Shown: positions 43,510 to 53,362 of the stretch, in pieces
Position numbering within the stretch: the first letter of the stretch is position 1
Layout of the letters: every line of letters begins with the position of its first letter
NCBI GenBank assembly: GCA_965261725.1
Contig: CBDHDU010000023.1
Span: forward strand, 1-64,000
Direction of reading: 5' to 3'
DNA: 64,000 nt
Source of the DNA: CANDOC01 sp965261725
Lineage (GTDB): Bacteria; Pseudomonadota; Gammaproteobacteria; Pseudomonadales; Endozoicomonadaceae
Program-made: the position numbers and the translations under genes
The notes under the pieces: generated by a model
Told to the model about the DNA's origin: nothing
The model's input: the letters and a program-made list of their open reading frames with translations, nothing else
Databases searched by the model: none

Positions 43510-44628
43510 TTAATCGTCCAGATTCTGTAATGCCAGCTGGCGGAGTTCATAATCACGTACCCGCTGACGGTAGTGTTCAAGCGTTTGCTGGGTGAAGACG
43601 CTGTGGTTTTCATCTTTCAGCTCGCCATTCAGTGCATTTGCCATATTACGGGCAGCCTGCTCCATGCGGTTGAGGGTCTGCAGTGCTGATGACGGCCCCG
43701 GCAAGCTCATAAAGAAGGTGACGGCTGTTGTCTGCAGCATGTCCATATTGTCCAGATTGAATACCCCCGGCTCTTCAGCATTTGCCATGCTGAATTCGAT
43801 GGCTTCAATCCCGTCCTGATTTTCCAGACCGTGGAAGATATTCATTTCACCAAAGCGCATGCCACTGGACATAACCTGCTGTAGCAGCTGTTCGCCGCTG
43901 AACTTCTGTCCGCGCGCAAAGACGTGAATAATGAAAAACTCGTCTGGTTTTTGCCGTTTCTGGGTTGGTGCTGCTGATGCGGCTGCAGTCTGTGCTGGCT
44001 CTTGAGCAGCAGAAGACTGTACGTCAGGAAACAGATTGTCTGCCTGTGTTTCATCAGTTTCCAAAGGCTGGGTAATGGCAACCTGCTCAACCCCGTCAGG
44101 TGTCAGGGTCTCAGTCTTCAGGTAAGCAGCAGTATCGATACGCTCGGATACTGGCTGAGAGTCGTTTTCTGTCGTAGTAAATCCGAACTGACCGGCTTCC
44201 TGCGGAGATTGTTCCGTGCTCAGATCGGTAGCAGCAAAGGAACCATCGTCCAGTAGCTCATCGGCTGCCGGCAAAGTATCTTCTAGATCAGGGATATCTG
44301 TACGAGCATTCAGCTGTGACTGTTTTACCGGTCTGGGTGTAGGCTGCTCCGGGGCGTCTCCACTGGCCAGCGGGTCGCTGAAATCGGGCTCAATACGCTG
44401 GCGCCGCGCTTCATGGTGCGGTTGACCTTCAGTACGGGAAATCCGGGCGCCGCCATTAGGCAGTTCGCTGCCATAGGCTTCGGGACCGCCCTTTACCTCT
44501 TCCAGTCCGAAACGCAGTTCGTTGGCACGCTTGCGTGCCAGCCACATTCGCCGGAATCCATCCACAAGAATGCCAACCAAAACTATGACTCCAATTATTA
44601 ACAGCCACTCACGTAGACTCATATCCAT
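43510..44628 (-). CDS. zipA: cell division protein ZipA
   Basis: A 372-residue FtsZ membrane tether. The N-terminal anchor is REWLLIIGVIVLVGILVDGFR, followed by a basic stretch and a long Pro/Gln/Glu-rich linker (about 50-225). The C-terminal FtsZ-binding domain is EFFIIHVFARGQKFSGEQLL to the QQTLEHYRQRVRDYELRQ helix. It sits between smc and ligA as in pseudomonads. ATG 44628 is used; an in-frame ATG two codons later is equally possible. Confidence 0.95.
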   Translation of the reverse strand: MDMSLREWLLIIGVIVLVGILVDGFRRMWLARKRANELRFGLEEVKGGPEAYGSELPNGGARISRTEGQPHHEARRQRIEPDFSDPLASGDAPEQPTPRPVKQSQLNARTDIPDLEDTLPAADELLDDGSFAATDLSTEQSPQEAGQFGFTTTENDSQPVSERIDTAAYLKTETLTPDGVEQVAITQPLETDETQADNLFPDVQSSAAQEPAQTAAASAAPTQKRQKPDEFFIIHVFARGQKFSGEQLLQQVMSSGMRFGEMNIFHGLENQDGIEAIEFSMANAEEPGVFNLDNMDMLQTTAVTFFMSLPGPSSALQTLNRMEQAARNMANALNGELKDENHSVFTQQTLEHYRQRVRDYELRQLALQNLDD

Positions 44629-44839
44629 GCTGCCTGTCGAGTTTTACCATGATTACCCTGTTTTTATTCGTCCAGGGATATATCCCTGTGCTGTGAACAC
44701 AGCACGTAATAAAATCCAACGCAAGTATAACTGATTTAGTATAAGAAAAACCGGCTCACTAACTCTTTTAATGTGCATACTGATGCAGCTCAATGCTCTT
44801 TGGGCAAGTACGTGTAGTTGTCAGGTGTGAACCTGATAA

Positions 44840-47800
44840 TCAGCTTAACGCCATTGCCGCTGCTTCTTCAATATCAACAGACACCGGACGTGAAACACCC
44901 GGCTCATGCATTGTAACCCCTATCAGCTGGTTTGCTGCTTCCATTGCAATTTTATTGTGCGTTATGTAAATAAATTGCACTTTTCCGGACATTTCTTCAA
45001 CCATTCTGGCATAACGCCCTACGTTGGCATCATCCAGTGGCGCGTCAACCTCATCGAGCATACAGAAGGGTGAGGGGTTCAACTGGAAGATAGAGAACAC
45101 CAGAGCAATCGCTGTCAGCGCTTTTTCACCACCTGAAAGCAGGTGAATCGTACTGTTTTTCTTGCCCGGCGGTTGCGCCATGATGGTGACACCGGTGTCG
45201 AGTAAGTCTTCCCCGGTCAGTGCCAGATAAGCACGACCACCACCAAATACTTTCGGGAACAGTTCCTGTAGTCCGGCATTTACTTTCTCAAAAGTAACAT
45301 GGAAGCGGTTGCGGGTTTCCTTGTCGATGCGCTTGATAGCATTTTCCAGTGTATCCAGTGCTTCAACGAGATCTTCATTCTGGGCATCCAGATATTTCTT
45401 GCGCTGAGACTGGGTGTCGTATTCTTCGATTGCCGCGAGGTTGATCGCCCCGAGTCGTTGAATGCGGTTATTAATTTTCTCCAGTACTTCTTCCCACTCG
45501 TTCTCGGTGGCACCTTCAGGCAGGTTGTCGAGTACGGTTTGCAGATCGAAATTACTTTCAGCCAGCTGTTCTTTCAGGGTATTGCGACGTACCTGCATAC
45601 CCTGCCAGTCCATTCGCAGCTTTTCGAGGCGGCCGCGAATATTGGCGGTTTCCTGTTCTGCCTGATGGCGATCCTGTTCAAACTGTCGCAACTGGTGTTC
45701 TACCCGTTCCAGTTCACGACGGGCTTCCGCCATTTCTTCTTCAACCTGCAGGCGTTGTTCCAGTAATGCCTCCAGTTCCAGTTGCATGTCATCGGAAGGG
45801 GATTCCGCTTCAGACAGCGAATCCAGCAACATTTGACGCTGGGCATCCAGCCGTTGATTCTGCTGTTCCAGTCGTTCAATGCTGGCTTTGGTTGATTGGA
45901 TCTGAGTGCTTGCCGCTTGCTGGCGCAGTGCGAGTTTGTGCGAACGGTCGCGTTGATCGCGTGCCTGCATACGTGCCTGGTCAAGGCGGTCGCGGAGAAC
46001 CTCGCGTTGTTCCTGCAGTTCTTCCCGGCGCGCGGTATCGTCTTCCATCCTGTCGAGCGCTTCCTGCAACACCATCCGGGCTTCACCGAGCTTTTCCTGT
46101 TCGGTGGACTGCTGTTCCTGGATATCCTGACGTTCTTCCTCAATGCGCTGACGTTGCAGGGTGAACTGTTCGATGCGGACTTTTTTACCTGCCAGATCTG
46201 CCTGTACGCTGGCCTGTTGCTGGCGTTGTTCGTTCAGGGTGCGGCGTAACTGTTCTCGCTCCTGTTCGAACTTCTGTAACTCTTCACGCAGTGTCTGGCG
46301 CTGAGTTTCCAGAGAGGAGAGTTCACTTGCAGAGGTTTCTGTTTGTTGTTGCAGCTGCTCAATTTCCTGCTTTCTCGCCAGAACGCCGGACTCGGATGTA
46401 TGTTCACGGTTAAGGCGCAGCCAGTCGGCACCCAGCCAGATACCGTCAGGTGTAATCAGGGACTCATGAGCTTCCAGGCTGTTACGCTGTTGCAGTGCCT
46501 GAGGCAGGTTGTCGGCAATATAAACCGCCGCCAGTCGAGCGGGTACTGGGCCGGAAGTGATTAACGATGCCAGAGACGTCAGATCAGAGCGCTCAGTGGC
46601 ACTTTTGTGTGGTGCGGTTTCCAGCAGGGTTACACGGCCATCTTCCAAACCGTCCAGGCTAGCAGCAATATTATCCAGACTGTCGACACAGACCGCCTGA
46701 ACATGGTCGCCCAGTACAGTTTCTAATGCGATATCCCAGCCGTCACGGATCTGGAGATTATCTGCCAGTCGGGGTTTGTTAGTGAGCTGTTGTTTATCCA
46801 GCCACTCGGCAGTGCCTTCTGAGTTGCTCAGAGCCGCCTGTTGCAGTGCTTCAAGTGAAGACAACCTTCCTTTGTCGCGGCTGAGTTGTTCGCGCAGGTC
46901 ATCGGACAGGGCAGAGACATCATCCAGTGCTTCACGGCGGCTGGTAATCTGAATATCGGTGTCTTCCAGTTTGCTTTCGCTGGATTCGATTTCTATATCC
47001 AGCTCAGTCTGGCGCTCAAGCAAGAGTTCAATCTCTTCGGCGACCGGATCGTCCTGCATATTATGCAGTTCTTCCTGCAGGCGGCGGCTGCGTTCGGCAA
47101 TCCGTTCCATTGCCTGTTCCAGATGCTGAATGCGGGATTGTTCAACTTCAGCCTGACGGCGCGGCTCCATTGAATTCTGGTTAAAGTTGTCCCATTCCTG
47201 TTGCCAGCGGTGCATCGCTTCTTCTGCGGTAGCCTGTAAATCAGATGCAGAATCATCACTGGCCTGCAGCATTTCCAGTTCGGGGGCCAGTACTTCCAGT
47301 TCTTCTTCCAGCTGCACCAGTCGTTCCTGATCAATGGCAAGATGCTCTTTGGCTTCTTTCCAGTGCTCTTCTGCTTGGGCAAGGTCGTCCTGTAGTTGTT
47401 GAGTACGTTCCTTGCGATGCTGGATAATTTGTTCCAGCCGGGTGATTTCATTTCCGGCGCTGTAGTAACGACCTTGTACATCATTGAAACGGTCGCTGAG
47501 CGTGGTTTGTTCGTCGCGGGCTTTTTCTATACCCGTATCATTGGAGCGCTGCTTGGCAATGCTGGCTTCCAGCTGCACTTCGAATTCACGAATTGCCGCT
47601 TCCTGGCTGCTGGCACCGGTATCAATGGCCTGATAGCGCAGGGCGTGCAGCTGAGCTTTCTTTAGGCGTTCTTCTTCTTTTAGCTGTTTATAGCGTTCAG
47701 CGGCTTCGGCCTGACGCTTCAAATGGGAAAGCTGACGTTCCAGCTCTTCCCGCAGGTCGGTCAGGCGCTCCAGATTTTCTGTGGTGCGGCGGATACGGTT

Positions 47801-48343
47801 TTCAGTTTCCCGGCGACGTTCCTTATATTTGGAAATGCCGGCGGCTTCTTCAATAAAGACGCGCAGCTCTTCGGGCTTACATTCGATCAGATTGGAAATA
47901 ATACCCTGGCTGATAATGGAATAGCTGCGTGGCCCCAAACCGGTACCTAGGAAGATATCCATAATATCCCGGCGGCGGCACTTAGTGTTGTTCAGGTAAT
48001 AGAAGTTCTTGGAATCACTGGTCAGCAGGCGCTTGACGGAGATTTCATTAAATGCAGCATATTCACCGGTTACTTTACCTTCGGTGTTATCGAAGATCAG
48101 CTCCACGGATGCTTTAGCGGCCGGCTTACGGCTGTTGGAACCCTTGAAAATAACGTCCGTCATAGACTCGCCGCGCAGGTTTTTGGCGGAAGATTCCCCC
48201 ATAACCCAGCGCACGGCATCGATAATATTGGATTTGCCACAGCCGTTCGGACCTACAACACCACACATGTTGGTGGGGAAAAATACAGTCGTCGGGTCAA
48301 CAAAAGACTTGAAGCCAGCCAGTTTGATACTTTTGAGCCGCAT
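44840..48343 (-). CDS. smc: chromosome segregation ATPase SMC
   Basis: A 1167-residue SMC condensin subunit. The N-terminal Walker A is GPNGCGKSNIIDAVRWVMGE. Two long coiled coils flank the hinge, visible around QAVCVDSLDNIAASLDGLED. The C-terminal signature is LLSGGEKALTAIALVFSIF and Walker B is FCMLDEVDAPLDDANV. First gene of the smc-zipA-ligA-transglycosylase operon. No mukB- or scpAB-like gene is in this window. Confidence 0.97.
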   Translation of the reverse strand: MRLKSIKLAGFKSFVDPTTVFFPTNMCGVVGPNGCGKSNIIDAVRWVMGESSAKNLRGESMTDVIFKGSNSRKPAAKASVELIFDNTEGKVTGEYAAFNEISVKRLLTSDSKNFYYLNNTKCRRRDIMDIFLGTGLGPRSYSIISQGIISNLIECKPEELRVFIEEAAGISKYKERRRETENRIRRTTENLERLTDLREELERQLSHLKRQAEAAERYKQLKEEERLKKAQLHALRYQAIDTGASSQEAAIREFEVQLEASIAKQRSNDTGIEKARDEQTTLSDRFNDVQGRYYSAGNEITRLEQIIQHRKERTQQLQDDLAQAEEHWKEAKEHLAIDQERLVQLEEELEVLAPELEMLQASDDSASDLQATAEEAMHRWQQEWDNFNQNSMEPRRQAEVEQSRIQHLEQAMERIAERSRRLQEELHNMQDDPVAEEIELLLERQTELDIEIESSESKLEDTDIQITSRREALDDVSALSDDLREQLSRDKGRLSSLEALQQAALSNSEGTAEWLDKQQLTNKPRLADNLQIRDGWDIALETVLGDHVQAVCVDSLDNIAASLDGLEDGRVTLLETAPHKSATERSDLTSLASLITSGPVPARLAAVYIADNLPQALQQRNSLEAHESLITPDGIWLGADWLRLNREHTSESGVLARKQEIEQLQQQTETSASELSSLETQRQTLREELQKFEQEREQLRRTLNEQRQQQASVQADLAGKKVRIEQFTLQRQRIEEERQDIQEQQSTEQEKLGEARMVLQEALDRMEDDTARREELQEQREVLRDRLDQARMQARDQRDRSHKLALRQQAASTQIQSTKASIERLEQQNQRLDAQRQMLLDSLSEAESPSDDMQLELEALLEQRLQVEEEMAEARRELERVEHQLRQFEQDRHQAEQETANIRGRLEKLRMDWQGMQVRRNTLKEQLAESNFDLQTVLDNLPEGATENEWEEVLEKINNRIQRLGAINLAAIEEYDTQSQRKKYLDAQNEDLVEALDTLENAIKRIDKETRNRFHVTFEKVNAGLQELFPKVFGGGRAYLALTGEDLLDTGVTIMAQPPGKKNSTIHLLSGGEKALTAIALVFSIFQLNPSPFCMLDEVDAPLDDANVGRYARMVEEMSGKVQFIYITHNKIAMEAANQLIGVTMHEPGVSRPVSVDIEEAAAMALS

Positions 48344-48548
48344 CGGTTCCTCGATTTGTGGCGTGTGGTGTGAAACACGTTTCCCTGTGTTTTATGATGT
48401 AGCGTGATTCAGACAGCTTTTAACTTATTCTATCTGGTCGTTCTGTGGGATACCTACAAACTACTATAACTATATGAGTTTGATGATGTAAGAAGTTTAC
48501 ATGTAGAAGTTTTTATGTAAAAGGGGAGATAGGAGAGGAATTTGGTGA

Positions 48549-48575
48549 AATGTCCCCATGTAAAGGTGGACATTC
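48549..48575. repeat. inverted repeat between smc and the secreted orphan
   Basis: AATGTCC and GGACATT flank 13 bases. It lies in the 287-bp gap upstream of smc and downstream of the next minus-strand gene. It could be that gene's terminator but lacks a T-tract. Confidence 0.35.
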
Positions 48576-48630
48576 CATGTATTTAGCTATTTTAGTTGAG
48601 CAGTGTTCATAGCTATAAAATTAAGCGTTA

Positions 48631-49647
48631 TTACAGGTACTCTCCCCAATACTCTTTAAAAAATGCTTCCTTTTTTCCAGCTTTATTAAGAGCATCGATA
48701 AGAGCTTTTGATATATTTATTTTGGCTCCCATCAACATCCGGTTTTCATGTCTGGTTTCTCGCGAAGACTCGGGTCCGGCATGAGCTATTGCCCCACTAG
48801 CGATCAACAGGGTTGATGCTGGGGCGCAAAAACCGTGATTTTGTTTTAAAAGAGTGTGATAAGTACACTTCGTACAGTATTGATCAGAGCATAATGGGCA
48901 CTTTATTTCGCTGTCACTCACTACAAGGGGAAATACTACCGTTGGAGCTTCAGTAGCTAAAAATGCTTGGGCGAGTAATGTTCCGCGATCATTTCCATCT
49001 GTATGGAGTCTTCCAAAAGATAATCCGCTTACAGGTCCGCCGACAAATACCTCGACTAGGCTTTCAGGCTGGTCTTCAGTTGGTAGGTATTTGTTTGCAA
49101 GGGTTTCAATCCTGTCCTTTGACGTTTTGTACAATTGGGTACCTGTCAATTGTTCGAGGAAGCCATTGATTATTGGTTTTATAGTTTCTTTTGGCATTTT
49201 ATATCCATCATTACCCAAGAGTTGACACGTAATGACACTTTCTCTTAAGTCATGCTTGGACTGAATAAATGTTGATGTCGAAAGATATGTAGTAACACCA
49301 CTCCATGAAAGTTCATGTGCGCCACACTTTTGTTTGAATGTGTTGAATTCATTGTTGAACTTTGGAGTTGGTTTTTTTAATTCTATTTGCCTGATTCTTC
49401 TACCTTCGAGATCTCTGAATGAACAGTAAACCCAGTCGTTATCAGCGGGAATATATTTTTGGAAGTCTGTTTCTGTTTCTGTTGCTGAGCCAGCATTCAA
49501 GCTACTAAGTTCATCGGAACTTGTTGAGTATTGAATGGGAGCATAGGGAAGTTCTATCCAAGTGGGTTCGTCAGATATAGCAAGACCCGAGTAAAAGATT
49601 ATGAAAAGGAGAAGTTTTATTGATTTTATAGATCTTTTATTAATCAT
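48631..49647 (-). CDS. secreted orphan protein with a 2OG-Fe(II) oxygenase-like motif
   Basis: 338 residues, AT-rich, no confident family. A signal peptide (KSIKLLLFIIFYSGLAISDEP) indicates export. In the C-terminal half H215-T-D217 (GRLHTDGND), H289 (SGAIAHAGPES) and R303 are spaced like the HxD...H...R metal and 2-oxoglutarate ligands of Fe(II) dioxygenases. A four-Cys cluster (C250, C253, C258, C261; CPLCSDQYCTKC) lies between them and could bind zinc or form disulfides outside the cytoplasm. The oxygenase idea is an inference from motif spacing; no substrate can be suggested. It stands alone between housekeeping genes. Confidence 0.6.
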   Translation of the reverse strand: MINKRSIKSIKLLLFIIFYSGLAISDEPTWIELPYAPIQYSTSSDELSSLNAGSATETETDFQKYIPADNDWVYCSFRDLEGRRIRQIELKKPTPKFNNEFNTFKQKCGAHELSWSGVTTYLSTSTFIQSKHDLRESVITCQLLGNDGYKMPKETIKPIINGFLEQLTGTQLYKTSKDRIETLANKYLPTEDQPESLVEVFVGGPVSGLSFGRLHTDGNDRGTLLAQAFLATEAPTVVFPLVVSDSEIKCPLCSDQYCTKCTYHTLLKQNHGFCAPASTLLIASGAIAHAGPESSRETRHENRMLMGAKINISKALIDALNKAGKKEAFFKEYWGEYL

Positions 49648-49859
49648 GATATATTCCTTTTAGTTATATGATGTTTGATTTCCTATGAAGGTGCTGAATT
49701 AAATTGGTTTAATTCTGGAGTTCGTTTAGATATTTAATATTGTCGAAAAGTTCAGTTTTATCTATTTATGGTTTTTATTGATGTTTATGGTTATGTGAAG
49801 TTATGACAACTGCTTCTTTGCTAATCAGAAGGAGGGAGAAGCAGTTGTCTTATGGTTTG

Positions 49860-51038
49860 TCAGGCCAAAGCCTGTTCTAATCTATCCAGCGCCTTCTCCA
49901 AAGCCTCCATGCTGGTAGCAAAAGAAATCCGCCCATAACCTTCCGCACCAAAAGCAGAACCCGGCACCAGTGCCACGCCTGCTTCAAGAAATATCTCAGC
50001 TAAAGCCGTATCAGAAGTAATACCTTTCTGCTTCATAATTTCTTTGAAGCAGGGAAGGGTATAAAAAGTACCATCACTCTCAATAGCTTTAACGCCGGGA
50101 ATAGCATTCAGACGTTTCACCACATAATCATGGCGCTCCTTAAATGCCTTGACCATTTCTTTTACCGGCTCCTGAGTACCGCTTAGTGCTTCCGCTGCGG
50201 CAGCCTGAGCAATGGAGCAGGGGTTGGAAGTGCTCTGGGACTGGATCTTCTTCATGCTGGCAATCAGCCAGGCCGGGCCGCCGGCATAACCGATACGCCA
50301 GCCGGTCATGGAATAAGCTTTGGAAACACCGTTCAGTACAATCGTGCGTTCATACAGTTCCGGGCAGGCATTCAGAATATTGCAGAACGGTTCTTCACCC
50401 CAAACGATATGTTCATACATATCATCGGTGGCGACCATAATATTCGGGTGTTTCAGCAGTACTTCGGCCAGTGCCTTCAGTTCTGCCATAGTGTATGCCG
50501 TACCAGTCGGATTAGACGGGCTGTTCAGCACAACCAGACGTGTGCGGGAGGTGATAGCATCTTCCAGCTGCTCCGGCGTCATTTTGAAGCGGCTTTCCAT
50601 GGTGGTGGAAACAATGATTGGCGATGCTTCAGCAATACGTACCATATCCGGATAGGAAACCCAGTAGGGGGCCGGAATAACAACCTCATCACCGGGGTTC
50701 AGCAGAGCCAGCGCCAGGTTGAAGAAGCTTTGCTTGCCGCCGGATGAAACCAGAATCTGGTTGGGTTCAAAATCAAAGTCGTTGTCACGTTTGAACTTAT
50801 CGATAACGGCTTGTTTAAGTTCCGGGGTGCCGTCGACAGCGGTGTATTTGGTTTTGCCGTCGTGGATCGCCTGAATCGCGGCGGCTTTGATATGTTCCGG
50901 CGTATCGAAGTCGGGCTCACCGGCACCCAGGCCAATAATATCCTTGCCGGATGCTCTCAGCTCGGCGGCACGGGTGGTCACTGCCAGTGTAGGGGAGGGT
51001 TTGATAAGGCCGACGCGGTGTGAAAGCTGCTGGTCCAC
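49860..51038 (-). CDS. aspartate/aromatic aminotransferase (class I, PLP-dependent)
   Basis: 392 residues. Typical of the AspC-like subgroup Ib: HRVGLIKPSPTLAVTTRAAE at the N terminus, GLGAGEPDFDTPEHI, NSPSNPTGTAY, and the PLP Schiff-base Lys in NGVSKAYSMTGWRIGYAGG. It transfers the amino group of aspartate to 2-oxoglutarate. I take GTG 51038 because AGAGGA lies 6 nt upstream; a further 15 codons are open from a GTG at 51083 without a site. It is divergent from uvrB, an arrangement also found in Pseudomonas. Confidence 0.93.
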   Translation of the reverse strand: MDQQLSHRVGLIKPSPTLAVTTRAAELRASGKDIIGLGAGEPDFDTPEHIKAAAIQAIHDGKTKYTAVDGTPELKQAVIDKFKRDNDFDFEPNQILVSSGGKQSFFNLALALLNPGDEVVIPAPYWVSYPDMVRIAEASPIIVSTTMESRFKMTPEQLEDAITSRTRLVVLNSPSNPTGTAYTMAELKALAEVLLKHPNIMVATDDMYEHIVWGEEPFCNILNACPELYERTIVLNGVSKAYSMTGWRIGYAGGPAWLIASMKKIQSQSTSNPCSIAQAAAAEALSGTQEPVKEMVKAFKERHDYVVKRLNAIPGVKAIESDGTFYTLPCFKEIMKQKGITSDTALAEIFLEAGVALVPGSAFGAEGYGRISFATSMEALEKALDRLEQALA

Positions 51039-51299
51039 CTGAATTCCTCTTGGTGCGCATGCTGATAGTTTTGAATATGACACGGTTAAATAATGTTGAA
51101 ACCAGTGTCAGGAGGGATCAGCATGGGGTTGATGTTTGTTGCCTGAGGCACATGTCACTTGCCTGTTTGTGATGCAGGGGCATAATGAACACAGCGTCAA
51201 GGTTTGATAATACAGATACCCTTATTGCAAAACGGGAATCTCGGTATCAGACCCGGCGGTAAGTGATAATACACCATCAGATTAAGTTGCAGGAAGAGA

Positions 51300-53318
51300 A
51301 TGGGGCGTCAATTCAGGGTTCACTCCAAATTTAAGCCAGCCGGTGACCAGCCCGCTGCCATCGAGCAGCTCACGAACGGTGTGAATGCCGGGCTGGCATG
51401 CCAGACCTTGTTGGGAGTAACCGGCTCTGGCAAAACATTTTCCGTTGCTAATGTGGTGGAAAACCTGCAGCGTCCGACGATTGTGATGGCACCCAATAAA
51501 ACGCTGGCGGCGCAGCTCTACGGCGAGTTCAAAGAGTTCTTTCCGGAAAATGCGGTTGAGTACTTTGTCTCCTATTACGATTACTACCAGCCGGAAGCCT
51601 ATGTTCCATCTTCTGATACTTATATCGAGAAGGATGCTTCTGTAAACGAGCATATTGAACAGATGCGCCTGTCTGCGACCAAGGCACTGATGGAGCGTGA
51701 CGATGCGTTGATTGTTGCAACCGTGTCGGCAATCTATGGGCTGGGTGACCCTCAATCCTATCTCAAAATGATGCTGCACCTGAGTCGTGGCGATATTATC
51801 GATCAGCGGGATATCTTGCGTCGTTTGGCCGAATTGCAATACACGCGTAACGACGTAGAACTGAAACGGGCAACATACCGCGTACGTGGCGATGTGATTG
51901 ATGTATTCCCCGCTGAATCGGAAAAAGAAGCAGTACGGCTGGAGCTGTTTGATGAAGAGCTGGAAAATATCAGCTGGTTTGATCCGTTGACCGGAGAAGT
52001 CTTACGTCGTGTACCGCGCGTGACGATTTATCCGAAGTCTCACTATGTTACGCCACGGCAGACACTGCTGGATGCAGTTGACCATATAAAAGACGAATTA
52101 AAAGACCGCCTCAAAGTCTTAAATGACAATAACAAACTGGTCGAAGCGCAGCGGCTTGAACAGCGTACCCGGTTTGATATTGAGATGATTATGGAACTGG
52201 GCTACTGCACCGGGATTGAAAATTATTCCCGCTACTTATCCGGTCGGGCACCCGGCGAAGCGCCACCGACACTATTTGATTATATTCCGGATAATGCGCT
52301 GTTGGTAATTGATGAGTCGCATGTCTCGGTACCACAGGTTGGCGCCATGTATAAAGGCGACCGTTCACGTAAAGAAACGCTGGTGGAACACGGCTTCCGG
52401 TTGCCTTCAGCACTTGATAACCGCCCGATGAAGTTTGAAGAATGGGAAGCTCGTCGGCCGCAAACGATTTTTGTTTCAGCAACACCGGGTCCTTATGAAA
52501 AAGATCATCAGGATCAGGTTGTTGATCAGGTGGTACGACCTACCGGACTGGTCGATCCGGAAGTTGAAATTCGCCCGGCAACCACACAGGTGGATGACCT
52601 GCTGGCTGAAATTCGGGAACGGGTTGGTGCCGGTGACAGGGTGCTGGTCACCACGCTGACCAAACGGATGTCTGAAGATTTAACAGATTATCTGAGCGAA
52701 CATGATGTACGGGTCCGTTATCTCCATTCCGATATTGATACTGTTGAGCGGGTCGAAATAATCCGTGATCTGCGCCTTGGCGTATTCGATGTGCTGGTAG
52801 GAATTAACCTGCTGCGTGAAGGCCTGGATATGCCGGAAGTGTCGCTGGTGGCAATTCTGGATGCCGACAAAGAAGGATTTTTGCGCTCCGACCGTTCGCT
52901 GATTCAGACTATTGGCCGTGCTGCACGTAACCTGAAAGGCAAGGCGATTCTTTATGCTGACCGGGTAACCGGCTCAATGCAGCGGGCAATTGATGAAACT
53001 GACCGGCGTCGTACAAAGCAGCTGGAGTTCAATAAAGAACACGGTATTGTGCCCAAAGGGGTCAGTAAGTCTGTTGCCGATATTATGGAAGGTGCCGTCG
53101 TTCCCGGCAAAGGGCGCAGTCGCAAGAAAGCTGCCAAAGTGGCTGAACCTGCAGCAGAATATGCCGTTGATAAAACACTGACGCCTGATCAGCTGGCGAA
53201 ACGTTTGCGGGAAATGGAAGAGCAGATGTATACCCATGCCCGGAATCTGGAGTTTGAACAGGCGGCGGCGATTCGGGATCAGATGGAAGCATTGAAGTCA
53301 CAAATATTGGGTCAATAG
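51300..53318 (+). CDS. uvrB: excinuclease ABC subunit B
   Basis: The 672-residue damage-verifying helicase of nucleotide excision repair. Walker A is GVTGSGKTFSVAN, the beta-hairpin that inserts into DNA is YYDYYQPEAYVPSSDTYIEK, motif III/IV regions include FVSATPGPYE, and motif VI is QTIGRAARNLKG. A C-terminal UVR domain (LAKRLREMEEQMYTHARNLE) binds UvrC. Full length. The start has AGGAAGAG. No convincing LexA box was found upstream. Confidence 0.97.
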   Translation: MGRQFRVHSKFKPAGDQPAAIEQLTNGVNAGLACQTLLGVTGSGKTFSVANVVENLQRPTIVMAPNKTLAAQLYGEFKEFFPENAVEYFVSYYDYYQPEAYVPSSDTYIEKDASVNEHIEQMRLSATKALMERDDALIVATVSAIYGLGDPQSYLKMMLHLSRGDIIDQRDILRRLAELQYTRNDVELKRATYRVRGDVIDVFPAESEKEAVRLELFDEELENISWFDPLTGEVLRRVPRVTIYPKSHYVTPRQTLLDAVDHIKDELKDRLKVLNDNNKLVEAQRLEQRTRFDIEMIMELGYCTGIENYSRYLSGRAPGEAPPTLFDYIPDNALLVIDESHVSVPQVGAMYKGDRSRKETLVEHGFRLPSALDNRPMKFEEWEARRPQTIFVSATPGPYEKDHQDQVVDQVVRPTGLVDPEVEIRPATTQVDDLLAEIRERVGAGDRVLVTTLTKRMSEDLTDYLSEHDVRVRYLHSDIDTVERVEIIRDLRLGVFDVLVGINLLREGLDMPEVSLVAILDADKEGFLRSDRSLIQTIGRAARNLKGKAILYADRVTGSMQRAIDETDRRRTKQLEFNKEHGIVPKGVSKSVADIMEGAVVPGKGRSRKKAAKVAEPAAEYAVDKTLTPDQLAKRLREMEEQMYTHARNLEFEQAAAIRDQMEALKSQILGQ

Positions 53319-53362
53319 AGTGTCTGGCAAGATCATCGGTTAGACCTTGCCAGCTCCCTGTT

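Noticed and set aside
51190..51230. LexA box upstream of uvrB
   Set aside because: Only one half-site (AATACAG) is good; the other half reads AGGT instead of CTGT, too weak to claim.
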